Notes under the pieces: generated by a model
The model's database searches: none
What the model saw: only the letters and a program-made list of their open reading frames with translations
What the model was told of the DNA's origin: nothing
DNA from: Alphaproteobacteria bacterium
GTDB lineage: Bacteria > Pseudomonadota > Alphaproteobacteria > Rhodospirillales > Magnetospirillaceae
Reading direction: 5' to 3'
Length of the DNA: 47,012 bases
Assembly (NCBI GenBank): GCA_021325215.1
Contig: JAJPHO010000186.1
Location: 1 to 47,012, forward strand
Position numbers and translations under genes: made by a program
In this document: positions 25,858 to 36,282 of the stretch, piece after piece
Layout: the number at the start of each line of letters is the position of its first letter
Position numbering within the stretch: position 1 is the stretch's first letter

Positions 25858-26818
25858 ATGCGGTGCCGAGCACCCGGGCGGCGCCCAAAAGCGCCGAATT
25901 GGTGTCGGTGATGATCAGGGTCGGGGTCGCCTTGAGCCAGGCCACCATCGGCGCCTTGGCTTCAAAGCGCTCGCGGAAGCGGCTGGCTTCGAGCACCGGC
26001 AGGATGCGCGGCGCGATGCCGCCGGCGATGAACACGCCGCCGGTGGCGCCCAAGGTCAGCGCCACGTCGCCCGAGACCGAACCGAGGATGGCGCAGAAGC
26101 GCAGCAGCGTCTCGCGGCAATCCCAATCGCCGGCCAGGCCGCGTTCGGAAATATCGCTGGCGGTCAGGGCCTCGGCCTTCCTGCCGCCCAGCAATTGCAG
26201 CAATTCATAGAGGCGGCACAGCCCATTACCGCACAGCAGCGTCTCGATCGAGGCGCGGCCATGGCGGGCGGTGAGGATTTTCACGATCTCGTGCTCGATA
26301 TCGTCGACCGCGGCGAAATCGGCATGGCCGCCTTCGGTCGCCAGCGGCACGTCCTGGCCGCCCGGCTGGCGGATCAGCGCGGCGACACCGAGGCCCGAGC
26401 CCGGACCCAGCACCGCCAGGGTTCCCTCATGCGGGCCCTGATGCGGCCCCAGCGGGAACAGGCGGGCGCGGTCCAGCAGCGGCAAGGCCAGCGCCTGGGC
26501 GGCATAGTCGTTGATCAGGCGCACATCGGGGAAACCCGACTTGGTCAGGCTTTCCGGCGTGATGTGCCAATTGAGATTGGTGAAGCGGACGGCGTTGTTC
26601 TTGACCGCGCCGGCCACCGCCACCACGCCGGCGCAGGGCTTGGCCCCGACCAGCTTCAGATAGGAGGAAAGCGATTCCTCGAAGGTCGGGTAGTCGGCGC
26701 AGGCCAGCTGCTGCATATCCAGCAGCCGCTTCCTGTCGCCGACGGTATCCACCAGGGCAAAACGCGCATTCGTGCCGCCGATATCGGCGACCAGCCCCAA
26801 CTCCTGCCCTGACGTCAT
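25856..26818 (-). CDS. glk: Glucokinase
   Basis: 320 residues, hexokinase-like (Glk, not ROK) fold. ATP-binding VADIGGTNARFAL (10-22), INDYAAQALALP, the phosphate-loop GPGSGLGVA and EGGHADFA with the catalytic/substrate residues are intact. It phosphorylates glucose to glucose 6-phosphate using ATP, supplying zwf. It starts 17 bases after the zwf stop codon and is probably the last gene of the ED operon. Length is normal for proteobacterial Glk. Glucose is the likely main substrate. Confidence 0.93.
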   Translation of the reverse strand: MTSGQELGLVADIGGTNARFALVDTVGDRKRLLDMQQLACADYPTFEESLSSYLKLVGAKPCAGVVAVAGAVKNNAVRFTNLNWHITPESLTKSGFPDVRLINDYAAQALALPLLDRARLFPLGPHQGPHEGTLAVLGPGSGLGVAALIRQPGGQDVPLATEGGHADFAAVDDIEHEIVKILTARHGRASIETLLCGNGLCRLYELLQLLGGRKAEALTASDISERGLAGDWDCRETLLRFCAILGSVSGDVALTLGATGGVFIAGGIAPRILPVLEASRFRERFEAKAPMVAWLKATPTLIITDTNSALLGAARVLGTA

Positions 26819-26835
26819 CCCGATCCCTTTATTTT

Positions 26836-28308
26836 TCAGTCATGCCATTGATGCCCGGACCGTTCGATCAGGGCATGGACTCCGGCCGGACCGCTGGTGC
26901 CGGCCGCGTAGTTCTTGGGCTTCAGCCCAGCCTGCTGCCAGGCTTCGGCGACGCCGTCGACCCAAGCCCAGGCTTCCTCGACCTCATTGCGATGCACGAA
27001 CAGGGTGCGGTCGCCGCGGAACACGTCGAGCAGCAGGCGCTCATAGGCGATGCGCCGGCGGCCGCCATGGCCGCTATAGGCCTTGGCCAGGCTGAGCGAC
27101 AGGGGCATCGGCTGCAGGCGCATGCCTTCCTGGGCCAGGCCCGGGCGCTGGTTCATCAGCACCAGCGAAATGTCTTCCTGCGGCTGCAGGTCGATCACCA
27201 GCCGGTTGGCGACCATGTCGGCATTGGCGCTGTTCGAGAAGATCGAATGCGGCAACGGCTTGAACTGGATGACGATCTGGGTGCGGCGCTCAGGCAGGCG
27301 CTTGCCGGTGCGCAGGAAGAACGGCGTGCCGGCCCAGCGCCAATTGTCGATGAAGCAGCGCAGGGCGATGAAGGTCTCGGTGTCGGTCGGCTTGCCCACC
27401 TCGTCGAGATAGCCGGTCACCGACTTGCCGTCGGAGACGCCCGAAGTGTACTGGCCCAGCACCACTTCCTGCGACACGGTGGCGCGGCTCATCGGACGCA
27501 GCGCCTTCAGCACCTTGACCTTCTCGGCGCGAACCGAATCCGGATCGAGGTCGGCCGGCGGCTCCATCGCGACCAGGCAGAGCAGCTGGATCATATGGTT
27601 CTGCAGCATGTCGCGCAGAGCGCCATATTCGTTGTAGTACGGCCAGCGGTCGCCCACGCCCTCGGTCTCGGCCACGGTGATCTGCACATGGTCGATGGTG
27701 TGGTTGGTCCACAGCGGCTCGAAGGCGATGTTGGCGAAGCGCAGAGCGATCAGGTTCTGCACCGTCTCCTTGCCGAGATAATGGTCGATGCGGAAGATCT
27801 GCTCTTCGGTCGCCACCTTGGCGACGGCGCAATTGAGCGCCTTCGAGCTTTCCAGATCGCGCCCGATCGGCTTTTCCAGCACCAGGCGGGTGTTCTCACG
27901 GATCAGGCCGGCCCCGGCCAGCGATTCGCAGGCCTTCGGATAGATCGAGGGCGAGACCGAGAAATAGATGTACAGCTCGGAATGCCCGCCGATCGCATCG
28001 GCCAGCGCCTTGGCGCCTTCGGGCTTGGTGACGTCGCCGGAAAAATAATCGACCCGAGCGATGAAGCGCTTCCAGGCATCTTCTTCGATGGTCTTTTCGC
28101 GCAGTTCGAGCGCGGCGCGGACGTTGGTGCGATAGGTGTCGGGCGATTGGCCGTCACGGGCGACGCCATAAATGCGCAACCCGTCGGGCAGCAGCCCGTC
28201 GGCCTCGAGATGGAAGAGAGAAGGCAGCAGCATGCGGCGGGCCAGATCCCCGGTGCCGCCCAGCAATACCAGAACGGGCCCCTTTTTGGGTTCCGAAGCC
28301 TGGCTCAT
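26836..28308 (-). CDS. zwf: Glucose-6-phosphate 1-dehydrogenase
   Basis: 490 residues, full length. The nucleotide-binding motif GGTGDLARR (17-25), the substrate/catalytic segment RIDHYLGKETVQN, EKPIGRD and the C-terminal beta-sheet domain are intact. It oxidises glucose 6-phosphate to 6-phosphogluconolactone with reduction of NAD(P)+, the entry step for ED and pentose-phosphate flow. SD AAGGAGGAAACA is strong. A TGACAGCGTTGTCG operator-like site (28324-28337) sits 16 bases upstream of the start, suggesting it has its own regulated promoter in addition to read-through from ppc. Confidence 0.95.
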   Translation of the reverse strand: MSQASEPKKGPVLVLLGGTGDLARRMLLPSLFHLEADGLLPDGLRIYGVARDGQSPDTYRTNVRAALELREKTIEEDAWKRFIARVDYFSGDVTKPEGAKALADAIGGHSELYIYFSVSPSIYPKACESLAGAGLIRENTRLVLEKPIGRDLESSKALNCAVAKVATEEQIFRIDHYLGKETVQNLIALRFANIAFEPLWTNHTIDHVQITVAETEGVGDRWPYYNEYGALRDMLQNHMIQLLCLVAMEPPADLDPDSVRAEKVKVLKALRPMSRATVSQEVVLGQYTSGVSDGKSVTGYLDEVGKPTDTETFIALRCFIDNWRWAGTPFFLRTGKRLPERRTQIVIQFKPLPHSIFSNSANADMVANRLVIDLQPQEDISLVLMNQRPGLAQEGMRLQPMPLSLSLAKAYSGHGGRRRIAYERLLLDVFRGDRTLFVHRNEVEEAWAWVDGVAEAWQQAGLKPKNYAAGTSGPAGVHALIERSGHQWHD

Positions 28309-28323
28309 TGTTTCCTCCTTAAT

Positions 28324-28337
28324 TGACAGCGTTGTCG
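28324..28337. promoter_or_regulatory. Operator-like TGACAGCGTTGTCG before zwf
   Basis: It matches TGACAnCGnTGTCA except the last base. It lies in the 53-base gap between ppc and zwf, immediately upstream of the zwf SD, a typical position for a repressor site. Confidence 0.55.
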
Positions 28338-28361
28338 CGGATTACGAACGGGAAGTCAAGA

Positions 28362-31073
<2,712 letters not shown>

Positions 31074-31074
31074 C

Positions 31075-31959
31075 TCAGCTCTCCGGAGGATATTGCCGCA
31101 CGCTGCGCAGGGATTCCTTCATCCGGCGCAGATGCGGGAACAGGCTGGGGCCGCGCCGCAGCGCGACACCGATTTCCAGAATATCGACGACCACCAGCTG
31201 CAGCAGCCGCGAGATCATCGGGGTGAATTGCTCGGTATCCTCGATCGCCGGCAGCAGCAGCGGCACCGAGGCGGCGCCGGCCAGCGGCGTGCCGGGGGTG
31301 GTGACGGCGATGACGGTGGCGCCCTGGCGGCGGGCGACCTGGGCGGCCTCGATCACTTCCCTCGCCCGCCCGGTATAGGAAAAGGCGATCACCACGTCGC
31401 CGCGCTTGAGGCTCGAGGCCGACATGACCTGCATATGCGGATCGACGTAAGCCGTCACCGGCACATTGAGACGGAACAGCTTGTTCTGCGCGTCGACCGC
31501 CACCGCGCCCGACGCGCCGACGCCGTAGCATTCGATGCGGGGAGCGGCGGCCAGCGCTTCCATCGCGCGTTCCACTGTCGGCCAGTCGAGTTTGGCCGGC
31601 AGGCCGTAGATGGCGGCCGCCGTCTGCGAGCAGATTTTGGCACCGAGGGTGGCGGTGTCGTCGTCAGGTCCGACGCCCTCGCGGATAAAGGGCGCGCCGA
31701 GGGCCAGGGCGCGGGCCAGAGCGAGCTTGAAGCTCTGAAACCCGTCGAAGCCCAGGGCCCGGCAGAAGCGCAGCACCGTGGGATCGGACACATCGCTGGC
31801 GGCGGCCAGAGCCGAAATGCCCAAAGATAGCGCCGTCTGCGGCTCAGCCAGGATGTAGTCGGCGACCTTGCGTTCGGAGCGGCGTAAACGATCCTCGGCC
31901 CGCTTGATCTGATCGAACAGCGGGTGGTCGAGCTGGTTCGTTTCCGCCGCCGAGGCCAT
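31075..31959 (-). CDS. hexR: HexR/RpiR-family transcriptional regulator
   Basis: 294 residues. An RpiR-type HTH (about 20-90, KVADYILAEPQTALSLGISALAAASDVSDPTVLRFCRALG in part) precedes a SIS sugar-isomerase-like domain (about 125-260, ECYGVGASGAVAVDAQNKLFR and SFSYTGRAREVIEAAQ segments) that binds phosphosugars. HexR proteins regulate zwf, edd, eda and related genes, sensing KDPG. The ATG overlaps the edd stop codon (ATGA) and the stop lies 1 base from ppc, so it is translated with the genes it is likely to control. HexR-like palindromes lie upstream of pgl (34819-34833) and eda (34892-34904). Upstream in-frame extension is edd in another frame. Confidence 0.87.
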   Translation of the reverse strand: MASAAETNQLDHPLFDQIKRAEDRLRRSERKVADYILAEPQTALSLGISALAAASDVSDPTVLRFCRALGFDGFQSFKLALARALALGAPFIREGVGPDDDTATLGAKICSQTAAAIYGLPAKLDWPTVERAMEALAAAPRIECYGVGASGAVAVDAQNKLFRLNVPVTAYVDPHMQVMSASSLKRGDVVIAFSYTGRAREVIEAAQVARRQGATVIAVTTPGTPLAGAASVPLLLPAIEDTEQFTPMISRLLQLVVVDILEIGVALRRGPSLFPHLRRMKESLRSVRQYPPES

Positions 31960-33776
31960 CAGTACTCGCCGTCGTAGGAGAAAACGCTGGCCCCCTTGTC
32001 GGCGGCCGAGACCACCTGGCGGAACGGGGCGAACAGCTCGCGCCCGACGCCCCACTGGCTGACCTTCTTGACCTGGGCCGGCGCGCGGGCGGCGAACTCC
32101 TCGTCCGAGACTTCGGCCTGCAGAACGCCGGTCTCGCAATCGATATGGATCACGTCGCCGTCGCGCAGCTTCGCCAGTGGACCATCGGCCAGGGCTTCCG
32201 GCGTCACATGGATGGCCGACAGCACCTTGCCCGACGCGCCCGACATGCGGCCGTCGGTAACCAGCGCCACCTTGAAGCCGAGATCCTGCAAAACCCCCAG
32301 CGGCGGGGTCAGCTTATGCAGCTCGGGCATGCCATTGGCCTTCGGACCCTGGAAACGCACCACGCAGACCACGTCGCGATGCAGCTCGCCGGCTTTGAAG
32401 GCGGCCTGCATCTCTTCCTGGTCCTCGAAGACGCGGCAGGGCGCCTTGATCGACTGATATTGCGGCTTCACGGCGGAGGTCTTGGCGACGCAGCGGCCGA
32501 GATTGCCCTTCAGCACCTTGAGGCCGCCATCCGCCGCAAAGGGGGTGGCGATGGTCGAGATGATCGCCGGGTTGGTGCCGCGGGCACGCTCGCCCCAGCT
32601 CAGTGCGTCGTTCTCGTAACGGGCGGTCGTCGCATAGGCCGACAGATCGGTTCCGTTGACGGTGCGGATGTCCTTGTGCAGCAGACCGGCATCGAGCAGC
32701 TCGCCGATCACCGCGGCCAGGCCACCCGATTTGTGGAAATCGTTCACGTCGGCATTGCCCGAGGGATAGACCGAGGCAATCAGCGGCACCACCGCCGCCA
32801 GATCGTGGAAATCGTCCCAATCGAGCTGGATGCCGCCAGCCTTCGCCATCGCGATCAAGTGGATGGTGTGATTGGTCGAACCGCCGGTGGCCAGCAGGCC
32901 GACGACGGCATTGACGAAGCTCTTCTCGTCGACCATCACGCCGACCGCATGCTCCTCGGCCTTGCCGAACATCTCGGTGACGCGCTGGGCGGCCAGACGG
33001 GTGAAGGCGTCGCGCTCCGGCGTGCCGGGCGGCACGAAGGAAGCGCCGGGCAGATGCAGGCCCATCATCTCCATCATCATCTGATTGGAGTTGGCGGTGC
33101 CGTAGAAGGTGCAGGTGCCGGGCGAATGATAGGCGGCGGCCTCGGAGGCCAGCAGGTCGTCGCGGGTCGCCTCGCCCTTGGCATAGGCCTGGCGGACCTT
33201 GGCCTTTTCGGCATTGCCGATGCCGGTCGGCATCGGGCCGCCGGGCACGAAGATCATCGGCAGATGGCCGAAGGTCAAAGCGCCGGTCACCAGGCCGGGA
33301 ACGATCTTGTCGCAGATGCCCAGCATCAGCGCGCCGTCGAACAGATCATGCGACAAGGCGACGGCGGCGGACTGGGCGATCACGTCGCGCGAGAACAGCG
33401 ACAGCTCCATGCCTTCCATGCCTTGGGTCACGCCGTCGCACATGGCGGGCACGCCGCCGGCGAAGCGGGCGACGCCGCCGGCGGCGGACACCACCTGCTT
33501 GATCAGGGCCGGATAGGTCTCGTAGGGCTGATGCGCCGACAGCATGTCGTTATAGGCCGAGACGATGGCGATGCACGGGCCGCGGTTGCCGGTGATGCGC
33601 GCCTTGTCGGCCGGGCCGCACGCGGCCATGCCGTGCGCCAGATTGGAACAGCCCATGTCGGTGCGGCGCGGGCGCGGCTCCATGGCGGCGCGGATGCGCG
33701 CCAGATAAGCGGTGCGGCTGGATTTGCTGCGATTGACGATGCGCTCGGTAACGGCGCTCAGAGTCGAATTGGCCAT
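31959..33776 (-). CDS. edd: Phosphogluconate dehydratase
   Basis: 605 residues, the usual length. Conserved blocks include MGCSNLAHGMAACG, SAYNDMLSAHQPYETYP, CDGVTQGMEGMELSLFSRD, CDKIVPG and GTCTFYGTANSN, and the cysteines for the 4Fe-4S cluster are intact. It dehydrates 6-phosphogluconate to KDPG. SD GAGGA precedes the ATG at 33776. The gene follows pgl after a 267-base palindromic element (33792-34058) and overlaps hexR at its stop codon. Any effect of the element on mRNA folding would fall on edd, since it is the next gene transcribed. Confidence 0.95.
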   Translation of the reverse strand: MANSTLSAVTERIVNRSKSSRTAYLARIRAAMEPRPRRTDMGCSNLAHGMAACGPADKARITGNRGPCIAIVSAYNDMLSAHQPYETYPALIKQVVSAAGGVARFAGGVPAMCDGVTQGMEGMELSLFSRDVIAQSAAVALSHDLFDGALMLGICDKIVPGLVTGALTFGHLPMIFVPGGPMPTGIGNAEKAKVRQAYAKGEATRDDLLASEAAAYHSPGTCTFYGTANSNQMMMEMMGLHLPGASFVPPGTPERDAFTRLAAQRVTEMFGKAEEHAVGVMVDEKSFVNAVVGLLATGGSTNHTIHLIAMAKAGGIQLDWDDFHDLAAVVPLIASVYPSGNADVNDFHKSGGLAAVIGELLDAGLLHKDIRTVNGTDLSAYATTARYENDALSWGERARGTNPAIISTIATPFAADGGLKVLKGNLGRCVAKTSAVKPQYQSIKAPCRVFEDQEEMQAAFKAGELHRDVVCVVRFQGPKANGMPELHKLTPPLGVLQDLGFKVALVTDGRMSGASGKVLSAIHVTPEALADGPLAKLRDGDVIHIDCETGVLQAEVSDEEFAARAPAQVKKVSQWGVGRELFAPFRQVVSAADKGASVFSYDGEY

Positions 33777-33791
33777 GACGTCCTCGGGGTT

Positions 33792-34058
33792 AAGAGACTA
33801 TTGGGGAATTGGGTATGGCCTGCATCGCAGCCGGAAAGCCGAGGGCCAGGCAGCCTGCCGAAGACGATGCTGGCGCATCGTCGAGGCGGGATAACGCCGC
33901 CCTCGGCTTTCCGGCTGCGACCCTTCGGGCAACGATATCAGAGGCATGGGCGGCGTTATCGCTCGCTCGCGATGCGTCAGCATCGCGTCGCTCCCGCTGC
34001 CTGGCCCATGCCTCTGATATCGTTGTGCAGACCATATCCAATTCCCCAACAGTCTCTT
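33792..34058. repeat. Composite nested palindromic element inside the pgl-edd operon
   Basis: 267 bases exactly divided as: 33-base terminal repeat (33792-33824), a 96-base unit (33825-33920), CCCTTCGGG (33921-33929), a second 96-base unit in opposite orientation (33930-34025) and the inverted 33-base terminal repeat (34026-34058, 30/33 matching). Each unit has perfect 22-bp terminal arms (33825-33846 with 33899-33920; 33930-33951 with 34004-34025). The 52-base cores, read in the same orientation, agree at 36 of 52 positions, with CAGGCAGC, CGATGCTGRCGCATCG and GATAACGCC shared. Core stem pairs change in a compensating way (G-C to C-G and A-T to G-C). The arms of the two units are unrelated in sequence. 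No reading frame with an SD is visible. It is transcribed with pgl-edd. Confidence 0.85.
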
Positions 34059-34060
34059 CG

Positions 34061-34753
34061 TTATGGGCACCACATGAAATCGACCGGAACCCCGGTCAGG
34101 CGGTGAAGGGCATTGGCGGGCAGGATGTTCGGCGACTCGTCGGCCGCCCGCTGCCACACTTCGCGCTTATGGGCGCCGGTGGCGAGAATGTAGATATGGC
34201 GCGCTTCGGCCAGGCAGGAAAGGGTCAGCGACAGGCGCGGCGGACCGCCGGCGGGACCGATGGCCGGGACGCAGATGGCGTCGGACTCGAGGTCGAGACC
34301 AATCTCCAGGGCCGCCTCGCCGGGGAACAGCGACGCGAAATGGCCGTCATCGCCCATGCCCATCACCACCGCGTCGAACGGGCGCGCCATGTCCAGGATG
34401 CGCCACTCGGCCTCTTCCACGCCGTCAGCCGGGGTGTCGGCGCCGGTATAGAGCGAAACGAATTCGGCGTCGGCGGCGGCGTTGGCGATCAAAGTGCGGC
34501 GCACCAGCGCCTCGTTGCTGTCCGGCGAAGAAACGTCGACCCAGCGCTCGTCGCTGCCGGTAACCTTGACGCGATCCCAGGCCAAAGCGCGGTGCGACAG
34601 TTTGGAGAGGAACAATCCGGGGGTGCGTCCGCCCGGCACGATCAGCGACGCGGCGTCGCGCTCGGCGATGCCCTGCCCCAGCAGGTCGGCAACCTCGGCC
34701 GACAGGATCTCGGCGACCTGTTCGGCATCGGAAAAACTGCGGAATTCCGCCAT
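34061..34753 (-). CDS. pgl: 6-phosphogluconolactonase
   Basis: 230 residues. Recognisable blocks are IVPGGRTPGLFL, VTGSDERWVDVSSPDSNEALVRR, FDAVVMGMGDDGHFASLFPG and RLSLTLSCLAEARH, which are the SugarP/NagB-like DevB-type lactonase motifs including MGMGDDGH with the catalytic His. It hydrolyses 6-phosphogluconolactone from zwf to 6-phosphogluconate. The ATG at 34753 is chosen for the GGGAGTG SD; the frame is open 21 codons upstream. It is the first gene of the minus-strand ED operon and diverges from eda. Its stop codon is 2 bases from the end of the palindromic element. Confidence 0.92.
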   Translation of the reverse strand: MAEFRSFSDAEQVAEILSAEVADLLGQGIAERDAASLIVPGGRTPGLFLSKLSHRALAWDRVKVTGSDERWVDVSSPDSNEALVRRTLIANAAADAEFVSLYTGADTPADGVEEAEWRILDMARPFDAVVMGMGDDGHFASLFPGEAALEIGLDLESDAICVPAIGPAGGPPRLSLTLSCLAEARHIYILATGAHKREVWQRAADESPNILPANALHRLTGVPVDFMWCP

Positions 34754-34818
34754 TTGATTATCACTCCCTGGATCGCCGCAAACGATAGGACCACCCCCGC
34801 CCGATCTCAAGGACAAAA

Positions 34819-34833
34819 TGTAGGATTTTTACA
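34819..34833. promoter_or_regulatory. HexR-like operator TGTAGGATTTTTACA
   Basis: The outer TGTA/TACA are perfectly complementary and the 15-bp length matches the HexR site TGTAATTAAATTACA known in gammaproteobacteria. It lies between divergent pgl and eda, 66 bases upstream of pgl. Confidence 0.5.
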
Positions 34834-34891
34834 AAATTGAGTTTTAACTGTCGGAGAATCGGGCTTATGATGCGGCGCTATTGCTCTGGCA

Positions 34892-34904
34892 TGTAAAAAA
34901 TACA
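34892..34904. promoter_or_regulatory. Second HexR-like site TGTAAAAAATACA
   Basis: TGTA and TACA flank five A; the length is 13 rather than 15 bases, so it is a weaker match than the site at 34819. It is 26 bases upstream of the eda start codon, suitable for control of eda. Confidence 0.35.
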
Positions 34905-34929
34905 CAGAACTTTCGCTGAAGAGGCCCGC

Positions 34930-35571
34930 TTGTCCAATCCTCAACACATTCTCGACCAGGTGGTGTCGCACGGCGTGGTGCCGGTGATCCGCACCTCGAC
35001 CCTCGACCTGGCCCGCACCTCGGTCGGTTGGCTGAAGGAAGCCGGGTTCCGCACCTTCGAGATCACCCTGACGATCCCGGACGCCCCGGCCCTGATCGAG
35101 GAATTGTCCCACGACAAGGATCTGCTGATCGGCGCCGGCACCGTCTTCACCGCCGCCGACACCGACCGCGTGGTCGCCGCCGGCGCGCGCTATGTGGTGT
35201 CGCCTTGCGTCTCGGCCGAAGTGGGCGCCGCCTGCCGCCGCCACGAGGTTCCCAGCCTGATGGGCACCCTGACCCCGACCGAAGTGTTCAACGCGCTCCA
35301 GGCCGGCAGCACCGCGGTCAAGCTGTTCCCCGCCTCCACCGTCGGCTCCGGCCACCTCAAGGCGCTGCGCTCGGTGTTCCCCAAGATCACCTTCATGCCG
35401 ACCGGCGGCATCGACGCCTCGACCGTGGCCGAATGGGTCAAAGCCGGCGCGGCCTGCGTCGGCGTCGGCGGCAAGCTGGTCGATGAGGGGCTGCTCAAGA
35501 AGGGCGACAAGGACACGGTGCTCGCCGTCGGCAAGGCGCTGATCGAGGCCTACAAGGCCGCGAAGGCTTAA
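34930..35571 (+). CDS. eda: KDPG aldolase (2-dehydro-3-deoxyphosphogluconate aldolase)
   Basis: 213 residues, normal for Eda. Schiff-base Lys is K131 in AVKLFPAS; the catalytic Glu is E44 in FEITLTIPDAP; other blocks are GAGTVFT, SPCVSAEVGAAC and PTGGIDASTVAEWVKAGA. It cleaves KDPG to pyruvate and glyceraldehyde 3-phosphate, completing ED. The usual PGxxTPTE is LMGTLTPTE here, a small departure. The start is a TTG at 34930 preceded by GAGG. It is divergent from pgl with HexR-like sites between them. Its stop codon shares bases with the stop of the response regulator on the other strand (TTAA). Confidence 0.9.
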   Translation: MSNPQHILDQVVSHGVVPVIRTSTLDLARTSVGWLKEAGFRTFEITLTIPDAPALIEELSHDKDLLIGAGTVFTAADTDRVVAAGARYVVSPCVSAEVGAACRRHEVPSLMGTLTPTEVFNALQAGSTAVKLFPASTVGSGHLKALRSVFPKITFMPTGGIDASTVAEWVKAGAACVGVGGKLVDEGLLKKGDKDTVLAVGKALIEAYKAAKA

Positions 35572-36281
35572 AGGCCGAGTTTTTCCTGCACCTGCCTGCG
35601 GCAGCTTCGGCTCAGCCGCAGGCGGGCGCCACAGGTCAATTCGACGCGGTAATCGCCCTCTTCGTCGGTGGAGAGGCCCGTCACCCGGTCGAGATTGACC
35701 AGCGCCGAGCGGTGCACCCGGCAGAAGCCCTGCCCGTCCAATTCCTTTTCCAGATCGGCCAGGCTGCGGCGCAGCAGATGCGTCCGTCCCGCCACATGCA
35801 GCGAGACGTAATAGTCGGCCGCTTCGACCCAATCGATCTCCGCCACCTTGACCAGCAGCACCTGCCCGGCGCTTTTCACCGCCAGACGGGCGTCGCGGCT
35901 CTTTTCACCGTTTCTCTCCTGGCCGATCCAGTCGCGGGCGCGGGCCAGCACCTTGGCGAAGCGGACCTGGTCGAACGGCTTCAGCAGATAATCGATGGCG
36001 CCGACCTCGAAGGCGCGCAGGGCATAGCGGTCATAGGCGGTGACGAACACCACCGCCGACGGCAGCTCGCAGCCGAGCGATTCCAGCACGTCGAACCCGT
36101 CGCCATCGGGCATCTGCACGTCGAGGAATACCAGATCGGGCCGCTCGGCCCGGATACGCGCCGCCGCCTCGCCGCCCGAGGCGCATTCGCCGATGACCTC
36201 GATGTCCGCCTCGTCCGCCAGCATCGCGGTGACGTTGCGGCGGGCCAGCGGTTCGTCATCGACGATCAGGGCGCGGATCAT
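35568..36281 (-). CDS. LytTR-family response regulator
   Basis: 237 residues. Receiver domain (1-120) with D54 in LVFLDVQMPDG as phosphoacceptor and VDDEPLARRN at the start; a LytTR DNA-binding domain (about 135-237) carries VDWVEAADYYVSLHVAGRTHLLRRSL-like wording (in part), FCRVHRSALVNLDRV and RLRLSRSCRRQVQEKL. Such regulators bind direct repeats upstream of target promoters. The ATG is 1 base from the stop codon of the kinase gene, so it is the second gene of the pair. The frame is open upstream, but that part lies in the kinase gene. Targets are unknown; cytochrome P460 and the phosphatase nearby are possible. Confidence 0.92.
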   Translation of the reverse strand: MIRALIVDDEPLARRNVTAMLADEADIEVIGECASGGEAAARIRAERPDLVFLDVQMPDGDGFDVLESLGCELPSAVVFVTAYDRYALRAFEVGAIDYLLKPFDQVRFAKVLARARDWIGQERNGEKSRDARLAVKSAGQVLLVKVAEIDWVEAADYYVSLHVAGRTHLLRRSLADLEKELDGQGFCRVHRSALVNLDRVTGLSTDEEGDYRVELTCGARLRLSRSCRRQVQEKLGL

Positions 36282-36282
36282 C

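Noticed and set aside
25777-25900. A short GTG-started leader-peptide frame in the candidate small RNA
   Set aside because: No SD, Cys/Pro-rich and running into the glk terminator; nothing protein-like.
33798-34157. Reading frames running through the 267-base palindromic element
   Set aside because: Open only because of base composition, no SD and no domain; both orientations look alike because the element is palindromic.
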